Assembly (NCBI GenBank): GCA_014983025.1
Contig: JADCLP010000001.1
Coordinates: 248,001 to 312,000 of the forward strand
DNA: 64,000 nucleotides
Direction: 5' to 3'
Source: Erythrobacteraceae bacterium E2-1 Yellow Sea
GTDB taxonomy: Bacteria > Pseudomonadota > Alphaproteobacteria > Sphingomonadales > Sphingomonadaceae
Part shown: positions 1-9,089 of the stretch, one piece after another
Numbering within the stretch: the first letter of the stretch is position 1
Layout of the letters: every line of letters starts with the position of its first letter
The notes under the pieces: generated by a model
The model's database searches: none
The model's input: only the letters and a program-made list of their open reading frames with translations
What the model was told of the DNA's origin: nothing
Program-made: the position numbers and the translations under genes

Positions 1-540
1 CTGCGGCAGTTCGACCGGTTCATAGACAACGCGCTTTTCCTCTTCGGAATAACGCAGTTCGACATAGCCCGTCAGCGGGAAATCCTTGCGGAAGGGATGC
101 CCTTCAAAGCCATAATCGGTCAGGATGCGGCGAAGATCGTCATTTCCGGCGAATTTCACGCCGTACATATCGAACACTTCACGTTCCAGCCAACCCGCAT
201 TGGGCCACAGGCCAGTGACGCTGGGCACGGGCTGAATCTCGTCCGTCGACACTTTCACCATCACGCGATGGTTCTTGGTCAGCGACAGCAGCATATAGAC
301 GACTTCGAAGCGCTCTGCGCGCGAGGGATAGTCGGCCCCGGCAATTTCCATCAGCTGCTGATATTGATGATTGTCCCGCAGAGCTTTGAGCGCATCAACA
401 ATCGCGCCGCGCGCCACGGTGATCACAATCTCGCCATGTTCTTCTTTCGAAGTGACAACCTGGTCACCCAACGCAGCGATCAGCGTGGCAAGCACGCCAT
501 CATTGCTGGCAAATTTCGGGGCGGAATGGACCACACTCAT
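1..540 (-). CDS. nuoC: NADH-quinone oxidoreductase subunit C (partial, C-terminus beyond window)
   Basis: Subunit C belongs to the peripheral arm of complex I, which passes electrons from NADH to ubiquinone at the inner membrane. The reading frame is open from an ATG at 538-540 to the window edge, giving 180 residues without a stop. It contains the 30-kDa subunit signature around [12 protein letters not shown], followed by [19 protein letters not shown]. The ATG overlaps the nuoB stop in an ATGA junction, as expected for translational coupling in a nuo operon. The rest of the gene, and presumably nuoD onward, lies to the left of the window. Whether it is a plain C subunit or an NuoCD fusion cannot be seen, though separate genes are usual in Alphaproteobacteria. 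Confidence 0.95.
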   Translation of the reverse strand, partial: MSVVHSAPKFASNDGVLATLIAALGDQVVTSKEEHGEIVITVARGAIVDALKALRDNHQYQQLMEIAGADYPSRAERFEVVYMLLSLTKNHRVMVKVSTDEIQPVPSVTGLWPNAGWLEREVFDMYGVKFAGNDDLRRILTDYGFEGHPFRKDFPLTGYVELRYSEEEKRVVYEPVELPQ

Positions 541-1097
541 CGTGCAATCGTCCCTTCGCGGCGGATCTTGCGCTGCAATTGCATCACGCCATAAAGCAGG
601 GCTTCTGCTGTCGGCGGGCAACCGGGCACGTAAATATCCACCGGCACAATGCGGTCACAACCACGCACCACCGAATAGCTGTAGTGGTAATAGCCGCCGC
701 CATTGGCGCAGCTGCCCATGCTGATCACATATTTGGGTTCCGACATCTGGTCGTAAACCTTGCGCAGCGCTGGTGCCATCTTGTTGCAGAGTGTACCAGC
801 CACGATCATCACGTCAGACTGGCGCGGCGATGCGCGCGGGGCGACACCAAAACGTTCCATATCGTAACGAGGCATGTTGACGTGGATCATTTCCACTGCG
901 CAGCAAGCCAGACCAAAGGTCATCCACCACAGGCTGCCGGTGCGCGCCCATTGGAACAGTTCCTCTGTCGATGTGACCAGGAAACCCTTGTCATTCACTT
1001 CGGTCTGTAGCGCGTGAAAATAATCCGCATCTGGCTGGCGGACGTCACCCCCTTGCGCAGTGGGCAATTGGTTCGGTGCGGTTACGATAGTGCTCAT
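537..1097 (-). CDS. nuoB: NADH-quinone oxidoreductase subunit B
   Basis: Subunit B (186 aa) carries iron-sulfur cluster N2, the last cluster before ubiquinone in complex I. The four expected ligands are visible: the adjacent pair Cys65-Cys66 in [10 protein letters not shown], Cys130 in MGSCANGG and Cys160 in YVPGCPPT. A longer open frame extends 39 codons upstream, but that stretch lies wholly inside nuoA. The ATG at 1095-1097 overlaps the nuoA stop in an ATGA junction and gives the normal family length, so I take it as the start. The 3' end overlaps nuoC in the same way. Confidence 0.97.
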   Translation of the reverse strand: MSTIVTAPNQLPTAQGGDVRQPDADYFHALQTEVNDKGFLVTSTEELFQWARTGSLWWMTFGLACCAVEMIHVNMPRYDMERFGVAPRASPRQSDVMIVAGTLCNKMAPALRKVYDQMSEPKYVISMGSCANGGGYYHYSYSVVRGCDRIVPVDIYVPGCPPTAEALLYGVMQLQRKIRREGTIAR

Positions 1098-1468
1098 TCC
1101 CAATCCAGTGCCCCCAATTTCCAGGCATAGGCCAGGCCAATGGCCAACTCGCCCAGGAAAACCATCATCGAAATCCAGCCTGGCCACCCCGTCAGATCCA
1201 GGCTGACCGCCCATGGAAACAGAAAGGCCGCTTCCAGATCGAAGATAATGAACAGGATTGCGACCAGGTAAAAGCGCACGTCAAACTGGCTGCGCGGATC
1301 CTCGAAAGCGGGAAAACCGCATTCATATTCGCTGAGCTTGTCCGCATTTGGCGCATGCGTGCCGGTAAGACGGGCAACGCCCATGGGCAGGAAGACGAAG
1401 GCTGCCGACAGACCTACTGCGATGAACAGGAAGATCAGGATGGGCAAATATTGGCTGAGATCGACCAC
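1094..1468 (-). CDS. nuoA: NADH-quinone oxidoreductase subunit A
   Basis: Subunit A is a small membrane subunit of complex I (124 aa) at the junction of the membrane and peripheral arms. The protein has three hydrophobic segments, near residues 7-30, 64-86 and 93-115. The conserved loop between the first two contains [20 protein letters not shown], including the Cys that is exposed in the deactive form of the enzyme. It is the first gene of the leftward nuo operon. The promoter should lie in the 138 bases between it and the neighbouring beta-propeller gene. That spacer also holds a 7-bp inverted repeat (CCGTGCA/TGCACGG, 1559-1565 and 1590-1596) of unknown meaning. Confidence 0.97.
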   Translation of the reverse strand: MVDLSQYLPILIFLFIAVGLSAAFVFLPMGVARLTGTHAPNADKLSEYECGFPAFEDPRSQFDVRFYLVAILFIIFDLEAAFLFPWAVSLDLTGWPGWISMMVFLGELAIGLAYAWKLGALDWE

Positions 1469-1606
1469 AAGTGAATCCTAAGGGTGCAAAATCGTGCCCG
1501 CCTCTAGGCCCCCAGCACCAGCTTCGCAAGTGCAGCGTAGCAGATTCCGCAGAAGTTTCCGTGCATCTTTGGTCTGATACCTCTGAATGTGCACGGCAAC
1601 ACACCC

Positions 1607-2866
1607 TTATGGCTTTAAAGGCAGCACCCGTATTTGGGTTGACAAAGCCGGTTTGTCTGGCACCGGTTCACCCTGAACGTAACGATCCCATTGGCCATTT
1701 CCGACATACAGCAGCCTATCACCATCAAAACTGCCAGAAAGTGGTTCTGTCCAATCCGGATTCGCCTGTTCAAGAATCCGATGCCCGGTGACGCGCATCC
1801 CATCCTGTGACAGATCAAATGCCACAATCCGCATCGGGCTGGTGCCATTTTGCATGGCAATTAGCCTGGTACCGTGGCGCCACAAACCGTCTACCCCATC
1901 CAATATCAGTGGTATCTCGCTGGAAAGGCGCGCAACAGACTTTGTTTCAAGGTCAATGATAGCGATGCCATAGCGATAATCGCTAACGTACAGCTTTGCG
2001 CCATCAGCGCTTGCGGCCAGACCCTGCGGTGAGCGAAATGTGCCGGGCGCAATCAGTGTGGATAATTCTGGATCTTCAGGCTGTGTGAAATAAACACCGC
2101 CACCAATTGGATCACTTGCATAAACCGTGCCTTCATCCGCCACGGTAATGTCAGACAGACTGACGCTATGCGGCGCAGGAATACGTCTTTCTTCTCTCCC
2201 TACCCGGCCCATTCCAATTAATCCGGCAAAGCCCGTGGCATTGTCCGACCCATCAATATGCCCAGCACCAAGCCATATCCATTGCTTGTCGGGCGAAATA
2301 GCAATGCCACTCAAATTCCCGACACCTGCGAAACGATAGCCATCCCACTCCCCGCCAGGCCTTAACCCGAATACAGCACGGTCAATTACACTGGTGACAA
2401 TCAGACGATCATCAACCGGGTCACGCAACACACTCTCTATTAATCGCGCATCTGCGGGAACGTTTGTAATGATTGTGCTCGTGCCGATCGTCGCTGACAC
2501 CGGTATCAACAAATCCCGCGCTTGCTGTGCATATTCCTCGCCAATCAGCTTGGGGATCTGCTGTTGCGAGACCTCACCAAAAACATATCCACGTGCCTTC
2601 AGCCAGGCGAGCGTATCGAGCATTCCTGCAAAGTCCTGAGCCTGATATTGCGCTGTCAGCAAACGAAGCCGCACATTGCCGCTTTCGGGATAGGCGATTG
2701 CCAGTGCCTTTAACCCGGCAAGTTCCCGTATCTTGCCCGTTTCCTCATCAACAGGAACCCAAGGTGTGACTGCACCTGCCATCTCAGCAGAGGATTGCGC
2801 TGCCGCAGGCGCAAAGCCTGAGCTACTTGCGAAGCAAAGCAAAAAAAGAGCGAACAAGAACTTCAT
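1607..2866 (-). CDS. exported beta-propeller (SMP-30/NHL-like) protein
   Basis: A 419-residue protein of no firm function. Residues 1-24 form a classic Sec signal peptide ending in APAAAQ, so the product is predicted periplasmic. Residues about 30-125 are helical, with spacing that recalls TPR-like helices. The rest shows blade-like repeats with ISPDKQWIWLG, SADGAKLYVSDY and GDRLLYVGNGQW, typical of six-bladed propellers of the SMP-30/gluconolactonase or NHL type. Its ATG overlaps the stop of the upstream aldehyde dehydrogenase (ATGA), so the two are probably cotranscribed. SMP-30 enzymes hydrolyse lactones, but I cannot point to the metal ligands, so an enzymatic role is only a guess. Confidence 0.75.
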   Translation of the reverse strand: MKFLFALFLLCFASSSGFAPAAAQSSAEMAGAVTPWVPVDEETGKIRELAGLKALAIAYPESGNVRLRLLTAQYQAQDFAGMLDTLAWLKARGYVFGEVSQQQIPKLIGEEYAQQARDLLIPVSATIGTSTIITNVPADARLIESVLRDPVDDRLIVTSVIDRAVFGLRPGGEWDGYRFAGVGNLSGIAISPDKQWIWLGAGHIDGSDNATGFAGLIGMGRVGREERRIPAPHSVSLSDITVADEGTVYASDPIGGGVYFTQPEDPELSTLIAPGTFRSPQGLAASADGAKLYVSDYRYGIAIIDLETKSVARLSSEIPLILDGVDGLWRHGTRLIAMQNGTSPMRIVAFDLSQDGMRVTGHRILEQANPDWTEPLSGSFDGDRLLYVGNGQWDRYVQGEPVPDKPALSTQIRVLPLKP

Positions 2867-4293
2867 TTCATCAACACTTTGATCGCTTTGGCAGACGCCT
2901 TGCCATATGGGGGCTGAAACCCTGCAAGTTTCATAACATTGGCTTTCGGCTGACGGAGTACGGCACGTGCATGGCTGAACTCACGAAAACCCTCTATCGC
3001 GTGATAGGCCCCAATGCCCGATGCCCCGATCCCGCCGAAAGGCAGATCTTCCATCGATCCATGCAGCATAACGTCATTTACTGTGACACCGCCAGAGATA
3101 GTACGGGTCAACACATGTTCGCGTTCCTGCCTGTCATTCCCAAAGTAATAGAGGCCGAGCGGGCGATCATGCGCGTTTATGTACTCCACTACCTCATCAA
3201 TATCGCGATAAGTCATCACTGGCAGTACAGGTCCAAAGATTTCTTCCTGCATCACTGCCATGTCAGACGTCACCCCGTTCAATATCGTCAAAGGCAACTT
3301 GCGGACATTGGCGCCTGCAAATTCCTCTTGTGCAGGATTGATCTCTGTTATCTGTGCCCCCTTTGCACGGGCATCATTGACCAATCCCTTTAGCCGGGAA
3401 AAGTGGTGATCGCTGATGATTGAACAGTAATCTGAATTGTCGAGCAGGCTGGGGTACATCTCGCCCACTGCATGGGTCAGGGCATCAATAATTTGCCCGT
3501 CCTGCCCTTCAGGCACAAAAAGATAATCAGGCGCCAGGCAGATTTGTCCTGCATTCATCATCTTGCCCAGAGCAATCCGCTGGGCTGCGCGGGTCACATC
3601 TGCATCTTTGCCAATGACAGTTGGACTTTTGCCGCCCAGTTCCAGAGTTACAGGAACCAGATTGGCGGCCGCTGCCTGCATCACGCGGCGGCCTGTCGCA
3701 GTTGAGCCTGTAAACAGGATATGATCAAAGCGCAGGCCTGAAAATTCTGCCGCAACATCCGGCCCGCCCGTGATAATTGCCACTTCATCTTGAGTGAAAA
3801 ATTCGCTGACCAGTTCCTTCATCAGCAAACTGGTGCGTTCTGTATATTCACTCGGTTTGATCATGGCGCGATTGCCCCCCGCCAGAATCTGCATCAGCGG
3901 CGCGAAAGCCAGATTGACGGGGAAATTCCACGGGGAAAGTATGCCCACCACCCCTTTTGGCTCATAACGCAGTTCTGCCTTCGCTCCCAGCAAACCCAGG
4001 GGAAACCTCAGGCTGCGCTTTTCCGGTTTAGCCCAGGCATCCATATTTTTCAGAGCATCCCGGCCGGCACCCACAGCCACAGCCACATCGCTGAACATGG
4101 ATTGCGTCATGCTGCGACTGCCAAAATCCGCACTCATCGTCTTGCACAGCGTGTCCCCATGTTCCTTTAACATCGCGATGGCCCGCTTGATACGATCCTT
4201 GCGCATAGACATTGGTTCTGGCCGTGATGCAATGAAGGCATGGCGTTGCAACCGCAAAATACGATTCATCTCGTCCACTGGGGCTAGAGGCAT
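2863..4293 (-). CDS. coniferyl aldehyde dehydrogenase-like aldehyde dehydrogenase
   Basis: An NAD(P)-dependent aldehyde dehydrogenase of 476 aa that oxidises an aldehyde to the acid. Visible motifs are PWNFP with the oxyanion Asn124, the nucleotide-binding FTGSTATG at 194-201, the general base Glu218 in LELGGKSP and the nucleophile Cys252 in AGQICLAPDY. The short C-terminus and the Gln-Ile-Cys-Leu-Ala-Pro context match the coniferyl aldehyde dehydrogenase branch. That branch in practice covers several aromatic and aliphatic aldehydes, so the substrate is uncertain. An in-frame ATG lies 7 codons upstream. I chose the ATG at 4291-4293 because GGGAG sits 6 bases before it. The 3' end overlaps the beta-propeller gene. 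Confidence 0.87.
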   Translation of the reverse strand: MPLAPVDEMNRILRLQRHAFIASRPEPMSMRKDRIKRAIAMLKEHGDTLCKTMSADFGSRSMTQSMFSDVAVAVGAGRDALKNMDAWAKPEKRSLRFPLGLLGAKAELRYEPKGVVGILSPWNFPVNLAFAPLMQILAGGNRAMIKPSEYTERTSLLMKELVSEFFTQDEVAIITGGPDVAAEFSGLRFDHILFTGSTATGRRVMQAAAANLVPVTLELGGKSPTVIGKDADVTRAAQRIALGKMMNAGQICLAPDYLFVPEGQDGQIIDALTHAVGEMYPSLLDNSDYCSIISDHHFSRLKGLVNDARAKGAQITEINPAQEEFAGANVRKLPLTILNGVTSDMAVMQEEIFGPVLPVMTYRDIDEVVEYINAHDRPLGLYYFGNDRQEREHVLTRTISGGVTVNDVMLHGSMEDLPFGGIGASGIGAYHAIEGFREFSHARAVLRQPKANVMKLAGFQPPYGKASAKAIKVLMK

Positions 4294-4438
4294 ATAATAC
4301 TCCCAATGTCGCATAGATTTTGCGACGCAAATCGATCATCGCGCACAGCCTGCACATGGTGGGCGAGTTAGCAAGTAATTTGCCAATGCTGCACTGCGGT
4401 ATTATGGGGCCGCAGATCAATTTTGAGAGGTAACCGAT

Positions 4439-5638
4439 ATGGCCAAGTTTTCCGAAGCAGATCCCATTGTGATCCTGTCTTATGCCCGAACCCCAATGGG
4501 CGGCATGCAGGGTGCGCTGGCCGATGTTGCTGCGACTGATCTGGGTGCCACCGCAGTCAAGGCCGCCGTTGAGCGCGCTGGCGTAGAAGGTGAGGCAATT
4601 GATCGCATCTATATGGGCTGTGTCTTACCCGCTGGACTTGGACAGGCCCCAGCACGTCAGGCTGCGCTGAAAGCTGGCTTGCCAAAATCCGTACAGGCCA
4701 CAACAGTGAACAAGGTTTGCGGTAGCGGCATGCAGACTGTGATTATGGGCAGTGAAGCACTAGCGGCCGGTTCTGCTGATTTGATCGTGGCAGGTGGCAT
4801 GGAAAGCATGACCAATGCCCCTTACCTGCTGAAAAAGCACCGTTCTGGCGCCCGCATCGGGCACGATATGGCTTATGACCACATGTTCCTGGATGGGTTG
4901 GAAGATGCATATGATGCAGGCCGCGCTATGGGCACATTCGCCCAGGATACAGCTGATGCATATCAGCTGACGCGCGAAAACATGGACGACTACGCCATCG
5001 AATCACTGCGTCGCGCCAATGCGGCCATTGCCAGCGGCGCCTTTGCTGATGAAGTAGTTCCCGTCACATACTCAAGCCGTCGCGGTGATGTTGTGGTGGA
5101 TACAGATGAAGCACCTGGCAAGGGCAATCCCGACAAGATACCTCAGCTGCGCGCAGCCTTTGCCAAGGATGGCACGATCACAGCTGCTACCTCCAGCTCC
5201 ATTTCGGATGGCGCAGCAGCAGTCGTTCTGGCACGTAATAGCACCGCTGATGCCAAGGGTTTGAAGCCTGTGGCGCGAATCGTGGCAACTGCCGCGCATG
5301 CGCAAGAACCCAAAGACTTCACCATCGCGCCGGTTGGTGCCATCAATAAATGTCTGGAAAGCGCAGGCTGGTCAGTCAGTGATGTCGACCTGTTCGAAGT
5401 GAATGAAGCCTTTGCCTGTGTCGCAATGTTTGCCATGCACGATCTGGGCATCCCGCATGACAAAATCAATGTGAATGGCGGCGCGACAGCATTAGGTCAC
5501 CCGATTGGCGCCAGTGGCACGCGTATCATTGTGACTCTGCTCAATGCGCTGAAGAATCAAGGCAAGAAAAAAGGTGTTGCGAGCCTGTGCATTGGTGGCG
5601 GTGAAGCTACAGCTGTGGCCGTCGAGCTGGTCGACTAA
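4439..5638 (+). CDS. acetyl-CoA C-acetyltransferase (thiolase)
   Basis: A biosynthetic-type thiolase of 399 aa that condenses two acetyl-CoA to acetoacetyl-CoA or cleaves it in reverse. All three catalytic residues are in place: Cys94 in NKVCGSGMQ, His354 in ALGHPIGASG and Cys384 in SLCIGGGEA. The start has GAGAGG 8 bases upstream. It is monocistronic: a strong terminator follows 24 bases after the stop, and the neighbours on both sides run leftward. No phaB or phaC lies nearby, so the sequence does not say whether it serves polyhydroxybutyrate synthesis, ketone body use or amino acid breakdown. The names phaA and atoB would both be guesses. Confidence 0.93.
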   Translation: MAKFSEADPIVILSYARTPMGGMQGALADVAATDLGATAVKAAVERAGVEGEAIDRIYMGCVLPAGLGQAPARQAALKAGLPKSVQATTVNKVCGSGMQTVIMGSEALAAGSADLIVAGGMESMTNAPYLLKKHRSGARIGHDMAYDHMFLDGLEDAYDAGRAMGTFAQDTADAYQLTRENMDDYAIESLRRANAAIASGAFADEVVPVTYSSRRGDVVVDTDEAPGKGNPDKIPQLRAAFAKDGTITAATSSSISDGAAAVVLARNSTADAKGLKPVARIVATAAHAQEPKDFTIAPVGAINKCLESAGWSVSDVDLFEVNEAFACVAMFAMHDLGIPHDKINVNGGATALGHPIGASGTRIIVTLLNALKNQGKKKGVASLCIGGGEATAVAVELVD

Positions 5639-5662
5639 GGCTTCCAATATTATACAGATACA

Positions 5663-5688
5663 GGGCGGCCGAATGGTCGCCCTTTTTT
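5663..5688 (+). terminator. rho-independent terminator after the thiolase gene
   Basis: An 8-bp stem (GGGCGGCC against GGTCGCCC, one G-T wobble) closes a GAAT loop and is followed at once by six T residues. It sits 24 bases past the thiolase stop and 8 bases before the end of the convergent SH3 gene. Confidence 0.9.
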
Positions 5689-5696
5689 ATGAGCGC

Positions 5697-6185
5697 TTAA
5701 GGTTTACCAACGCCCCAAAGCCGGTTTTCACGTATCCAGCCCTGGTGCCCGTCAATATCGATTTCGCACCAGCCATCTTCGCAATCACCCAGCTTGCCGA
5801 CCACGCCCGGCTCTGCATTCCAGCGGAGCGTACTTGCTTCATCTGGCTCTTCGCGGATTGCAGCCAGCCCATCGCCTGTCACGATGGCACCACGATCAGG
5901 GTCCAGCAGCCGGGCAACCACCCAACCACGCGCACCATCTGGGTCTTCTATCAAGCGCCAGCCTTCCACTACGCGCACCACCTTAACCGGCAAGCCTTTG
6001 CGATGATAAACCCACACGATCTTGTAATCGGCGCTGGGCCCCACCCGCATATTCAACTCGCTCGCCCGGATACTGGCCCAATAGGGCACCTCGCGATCCT
6101 GTGCGATTGCAGGAGTAGCAAGCAGACCGAGTGAGGTTGTGAAGGATAGAATCAATTTTCGCACAGCCACTGATAACTTGAGCAT
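5697..6185 (-). CDS. exported SH3 domain protein
   Basis: A 162-residue protein with a signal peptide ending in TPAIAQ at about residue 29, so it is predicted to act in the periplasm. The mature part carries two bacterial SH3 (SH3b) repeats. The first, near residues 38-95, contains ASELNMRVGPSADYKIVWVY and GWRLIEDPDGARGWV. The second runs to the C-terminus with LRWNAEPGVVGKLGDCEDGW and GHQGWIREN. Such domains commonly bind peptidoglycan or act as adaptors, and no catalytic domain is attached here. It converges on the thiolase gene and diverges from the hydroxyacid dehydrogenase gene. Confidence 0.85.
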   Translation of the reverse strand: MLKLSVAVRKLILSFTTSLGLLATPAIAQDREVPYWASIRASELNMRVGPSADYKIVWVYHRKGLPVKVVRVVEGWRLIEDPDGARGWVVARLLDPDRGAIVTGDGLAAIREEPDEASTLRWNAEPGVVGKLGDCEDGWCEIDIDGHQGWIRENRLWGVGKP

Positions 6186-6251
6186 GGCAAGCGCTTCAAG
6201 CGATCATACACAGTCTTGACCAAAAGCCCCCGCCGGGCCTAGCGGATAACC

Positions 6252-7268
6252 ATGCCGCACGAACATATCCCACCGCGCAAACCCATCGACCACAAACCCA
6301 GGGTAATCGTCACCCGGCATTTGATGCCAGATGTGGAACAGCGCATCAGCGAATTGTTCGATGCAACCTTGAACGTCGATGATGTCCCACTGACTCGCGA
6401 TCAATTGATAGCTGCCATGCAAGAGGCCGATGTCCTTGTTCCCACCTTGACCGATACGATCGATGCGGAGCTGATCGATCAGGCAGGTGACCAGCTACGC
6501 CTGATCGCAAATTTTGGCGCAGGCACCGAACATATCGATCTGGCGGCAGCCGCAAAACGCAGAATCATCGTCACCAATACTCCCGGCGTATTCACCGATG
6601 ACACTGCCGATCTGGCCATGATGCTGATTATCGGCGTGCCGCGTCGGGTGAGAGAAGGTGTGGCCTTGATCCGTCGCCATAATTGGACTGGTTGGGCACC
6701 ATCACGCATGTTGGGCCGTAGGTTGGGTGGCAAGACATTGGGCATTGTTGGCATGGGCCGTATCGGCCAGGCTGTGGCGCATCGTGCACGCGCATTCGGG
6801 CTGGAGGTGGCCTATCACAATCGCAAGCGGCTGCCTGAAGCGATCGAGCGGATGCTGCACGCCCGCTACGTCGAAACGCTGGACGATCTTGTGGCTGAAG
6901 CTGACATATTGACCTTGCACTGTCCGCTTAACGAAGAAACGCATTGGCTGATCGATGAACGTCGGATTGGGTTGATGAAGCCAGGTGCTTCTCTGATCAA
7001 CACAGCGCGCGGTGAAGTGATCAATCAGGATGCATTGATTGCTGCACTTCACAGTGGCCATCTGGCCGGCGCAGGCCTGGATGTTTATCCTGACGAACCT
7101 AATGTTGATGAAAGATTGCTGGAACATCCCAATGTGATGACGCTGCCGCATATTGCCAGCGCCACTGCAGAAGGCAGAGAAGCTTCCGGCGAAAAGGTTA
7201 TTGCCAATATCCGCTTCTGGATGGATGGCCACAGACCGCCTGATCAAGTCTTCGAAGCACTGGTTTGA
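6252..7268 (+). CDS. D-isomer specific 2-hydroxyacid dehydrogenase
   Basis: A 338-residue NAD(P)-dependent oxidoreductase that interconverts a 2-keto acid and its D-2-hydroxy acid. The Rossmann motif GMGRIG spans 167-172. The catalytic triad is complete: Arg253 in NTARGEVI, Glu282 in PDEPNV and His300 in LPHIASAT. Overall it resembles the glyoxylate/hydroxypyruvate reductase and formate dehydrogenase-like branch. The first 15 residues are a loose polar extension. Substrate choice cannot be read from the sequence. It diverges from the SH3 gene, with a 66-base gap, and is followed in the same direction by amtB after 123 bases. Confidence 0.88.
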   Translation: MPHEHIPPRKPIDHKPRVIVTRHLMPDVEQRISELFDATLNVDDVPLTRDQLIAAMQEADVLVPTLTDTIDAELIDQAGDQLRLIANFGAGTEHIDLAAAAKRRIIVTNTPGVFTDDTADLAMMLIIGVPRRVREGVALIRRHNWTGWAPSRMLGRRLGGKTLGIVGMGRIGQAVAHRARAFGLEVAYHNRKRLPEAIERMLHARYVETLDDLVAEADILTLHCPLNEETHWLIDERRIGLMKPGASLINTARGEVINQDALIAALHSGHLAGAGLDVYPDEPNVDERLLEHPNVMTLPHIASATAEGREASGEKVIANIRFWMDGHRPPDQVFEALV

Positions 7269-7391
7269 TCTCATATGCTGCAGCCTGTGCAGTTTTCTTG
7301 CGCTGATACTTGTCTGCCTTACCGTTAATGTCCTAACGGCGCAGTTCGGATGTCAAGAGACACCGGTTTCGACAGCAGGAGAGGTACATCC

Positions 7392-8681
7392 ATGATCCGC
7401 AAGACTTTGGCTTTTGCCAGCCTATTGGCATTGCCCACGGCAGCTCTTGCCCAGGATAGTGGAGCGGACAGTGGTGATACCGCCTGGATATTAACCGCAT
7501 CAGACCTTGTTCTGATGATGACTCTTCCAGGACTAGGCCTTTTTTATGGCGGTCTGGTGCGGGCCAAGAATGTCTTGTCTGTCTTGCTCCAATGCGGCGC
7601 CATTGCGGCTGCAGCTTCCGTGCTGTGGATACTGATCGGTTATACCTGGGCCTTTGGCGATATCGGTGGCGGCTGGCTTGGTGGAAGTAACGCCCTATCA
7701 TTGGCTGGCCTGGGCGAAGTACGTGATGGCACAACCATGCCAGAATCAACCTTTGCCCTGTTCCAGATGACCTTTGCTGTGATCACACCGGCCCTGATGG
7801 TGGGGGCATGGGTTGACCGTGCCCGCTTCAGCTGGGTGCTGGCATTCTGCGCAATCTGGGGGCTATTGGTTTATGCACCCGTCACACACTGGATCTGGGG
7901 CGGCGGCTGGATGTCCAGCACAATGGGCGTGCTTGATTTTGCCGGTGGCATCGTGGTCCATACTACGGCAGGCATTTCTGCCTTGGTCATTGCGATCATA
8001 TTGGGCAAGCGTGACGGGTATCCCACACGGCTGATGCTGCCACACTCCCCTGCGCTGACCATGGCAGGCGCGGCACTGCTGTGGGTGGGCTGGTTCGGCT
8101 TCAACGGGGGTTCTGCCTTTACCGCCAGTGGCGATGCATCATCTGCCATAATCAACACACATGTTGCCGCCAGCGCGGCATCGCTGGTGTGGTTGCTGGT
8201 GGAAAGGATGCAGGTGGGCAAACCCACTAGTGTAGGCTGGGCTACGGGTGCGATTGCTGGCCTTGCAACTGTAACGCCTGCAGCTGGGTTCATTTCACCC
8301 CTTGCCGCCATGCTTTTCGGCGCGATGGGGGCAGTGGTTTGTTATGCCGCAATCCAACTGGTGAAGCAGCGCCTGAAAATTGACGATTCGCTGGATGTAT
8401 TTGCCGTTCACGGGGTGGGCGGCATGCTGGGATCGGTTATGCTGGGCATCTTCCTTGCCACTTCTCTTGGCGGCGCCGGTTATTCTGAAGGCATGTCGAT
8501 GGGGTCACAAGTTTCAAGCCAGGTGATGGCCGTTCTGATTGTGGCCTTATGGAGTGCCATCGCCAGCGCCATTCTGGCCTATGCGCTGAACCTGGTTCTG
8601 CCCATGCGCGTTTCAAAGGACGAAGAAACCGAAGGGCTGGACATCACCAGCCATGGTGAACGTGCTTGGGAGATGGAATGA
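7392..8681 (+). CDS. amtB: ammonium transporter
   Basis: A 429-residue inner-membrane ammonium channel of the Amt/MEP/Rh family. A cleavable signal peptide (residues 1-20, TAALA-QD) is followed by eleven hydrophobic segments. The twin pore histidines are present in VVHTTAGISALV and FAVHGVGGMLG, and the GLGLFYGGLVRAKN motif of the first transmembrane helix is intact. An open frame continues 14 codons upstream, but GGAGAGG lies 7 bases before the ATG at 7392 and the signal peptide begins there. Most Proteobacteria pair amtB with glnK, which encodes its PII regulator. None is visible on either side here, so any PII protein must be encoded elsewhere. Confidence 0.95.
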   Translation: MIRKTLAFASLLALPTAALAQDSGADSGDTAWILTASDLVLMMTLPGLGLFYGGLVRAKNVLSVLLQCGAIAAAASVLWILIGYTWAFGDIGGGWLGGSNALSLAGLGEVRDGTTMPESTFALFQMTFAVITPALMVGAWVDRARFSWVLAFCAIWGLLVYAPVTHWIWGGGWMSSTMGVLDFAGGIVVHTTAGISALVIAIILGKRDGYPTRLMLPHSPALTMAGAALLWVGWFGFNGGSAFTASGDASSAIINTHVAASAASLVWLLVERMQVGKPTSVGWATGAIAGLATVTPAAGFISPLAAMLFGAMGAVVCYAAIQLVKQRLKIDDSLDVFAVHGVGGMLGSVMLGIFLATSLGGAGYSEGMSMGSQVSSQVMAVLIVALWSAIASAILAYALNLVLPMRVSKDEETEGLDITSHGERAWEME

Positions 8682-8714
8682 CATCATCGGCCGCATGCCT
8701 TATGGGTATGCGGG

Positions 8715-9083
8715 ATGAGCGAGCCCTCCCTTAGTGATCTGAGCGGCCTGTGCCTGGCATGCGGACTGTGCTGTAGCGGAACAGTATTTACGCATGTGAC
8801 GTTGGACGCAGATGATAAGGCGAAGTTACAGCATGCGGGCAAAGAGCTGACCAATGACGCCGATCGGATAAATTTCCCCTGTCAGTTTTTGTGTGGAAGT
8901 ACCTGCTCTGCCTATAAAGAGCGCCCGAAAACCTGTGCTGAATACCGCTGCGAAACGCTGATAGCCGCACAATCCGGCAAGATAGGCTTGGACGATGCAC
9001 ATCAAAAAATTGCATCGGTCGTCGCGCTGAATGACAAATTCATTCGAACACTTCCCGAAGGGATCGATGTTACAACTGCATAG
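8715..9083 (+). CDS. YkgJ-type cysteine cluster protein (possibly cut short by an amber codon)
   Basis: A 122-residue protein rich in conserved cysteines: CLACGLCCSG near the N-terminus, then PCQFLCGSTCSAY and KTCAEYRCETL. This pattern belongs to the YkgJ (UPF0153) family, thought to bind zinc or an iron-sulfur cluster; its role is unknown. The frame ends at a TAG (9081-9083) but then stays open for 52 more codons to a TAA at 9240-9242. That downstream peptide contains an amphipathic helix ending in GIDRHIRREGEE, like the C-terminal helix I recall from longer family members. The gene may therefore be truncated or a pseudogene. Confidence 0.75.
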   Translation: MSEPSLSDLSGLCLACGLCCSGTVFTHVTLDADDKAKLQHAGKELTNDADRINFPCQFLCGSTCSAYKERPKTCAEYRCETLIAAQSGKIGLDDAHQKIASVVALNDKFIRTLPEGIDVTTA

Positions 9084-9089
9084 CAGTTG
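9073..9089 (+). other. perfect hairpin with the amber stop at its tip
   Basis: CAACTGC and GCAGTTG form a perfect 7-bp stem around an ATA triloop. The TAG stop of the Cys-cluster gene is at 9081-9083, spanning the loop and the first base of the right arm. No T-run follows, so it is not a standard terminator. Confidence 0.6.
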
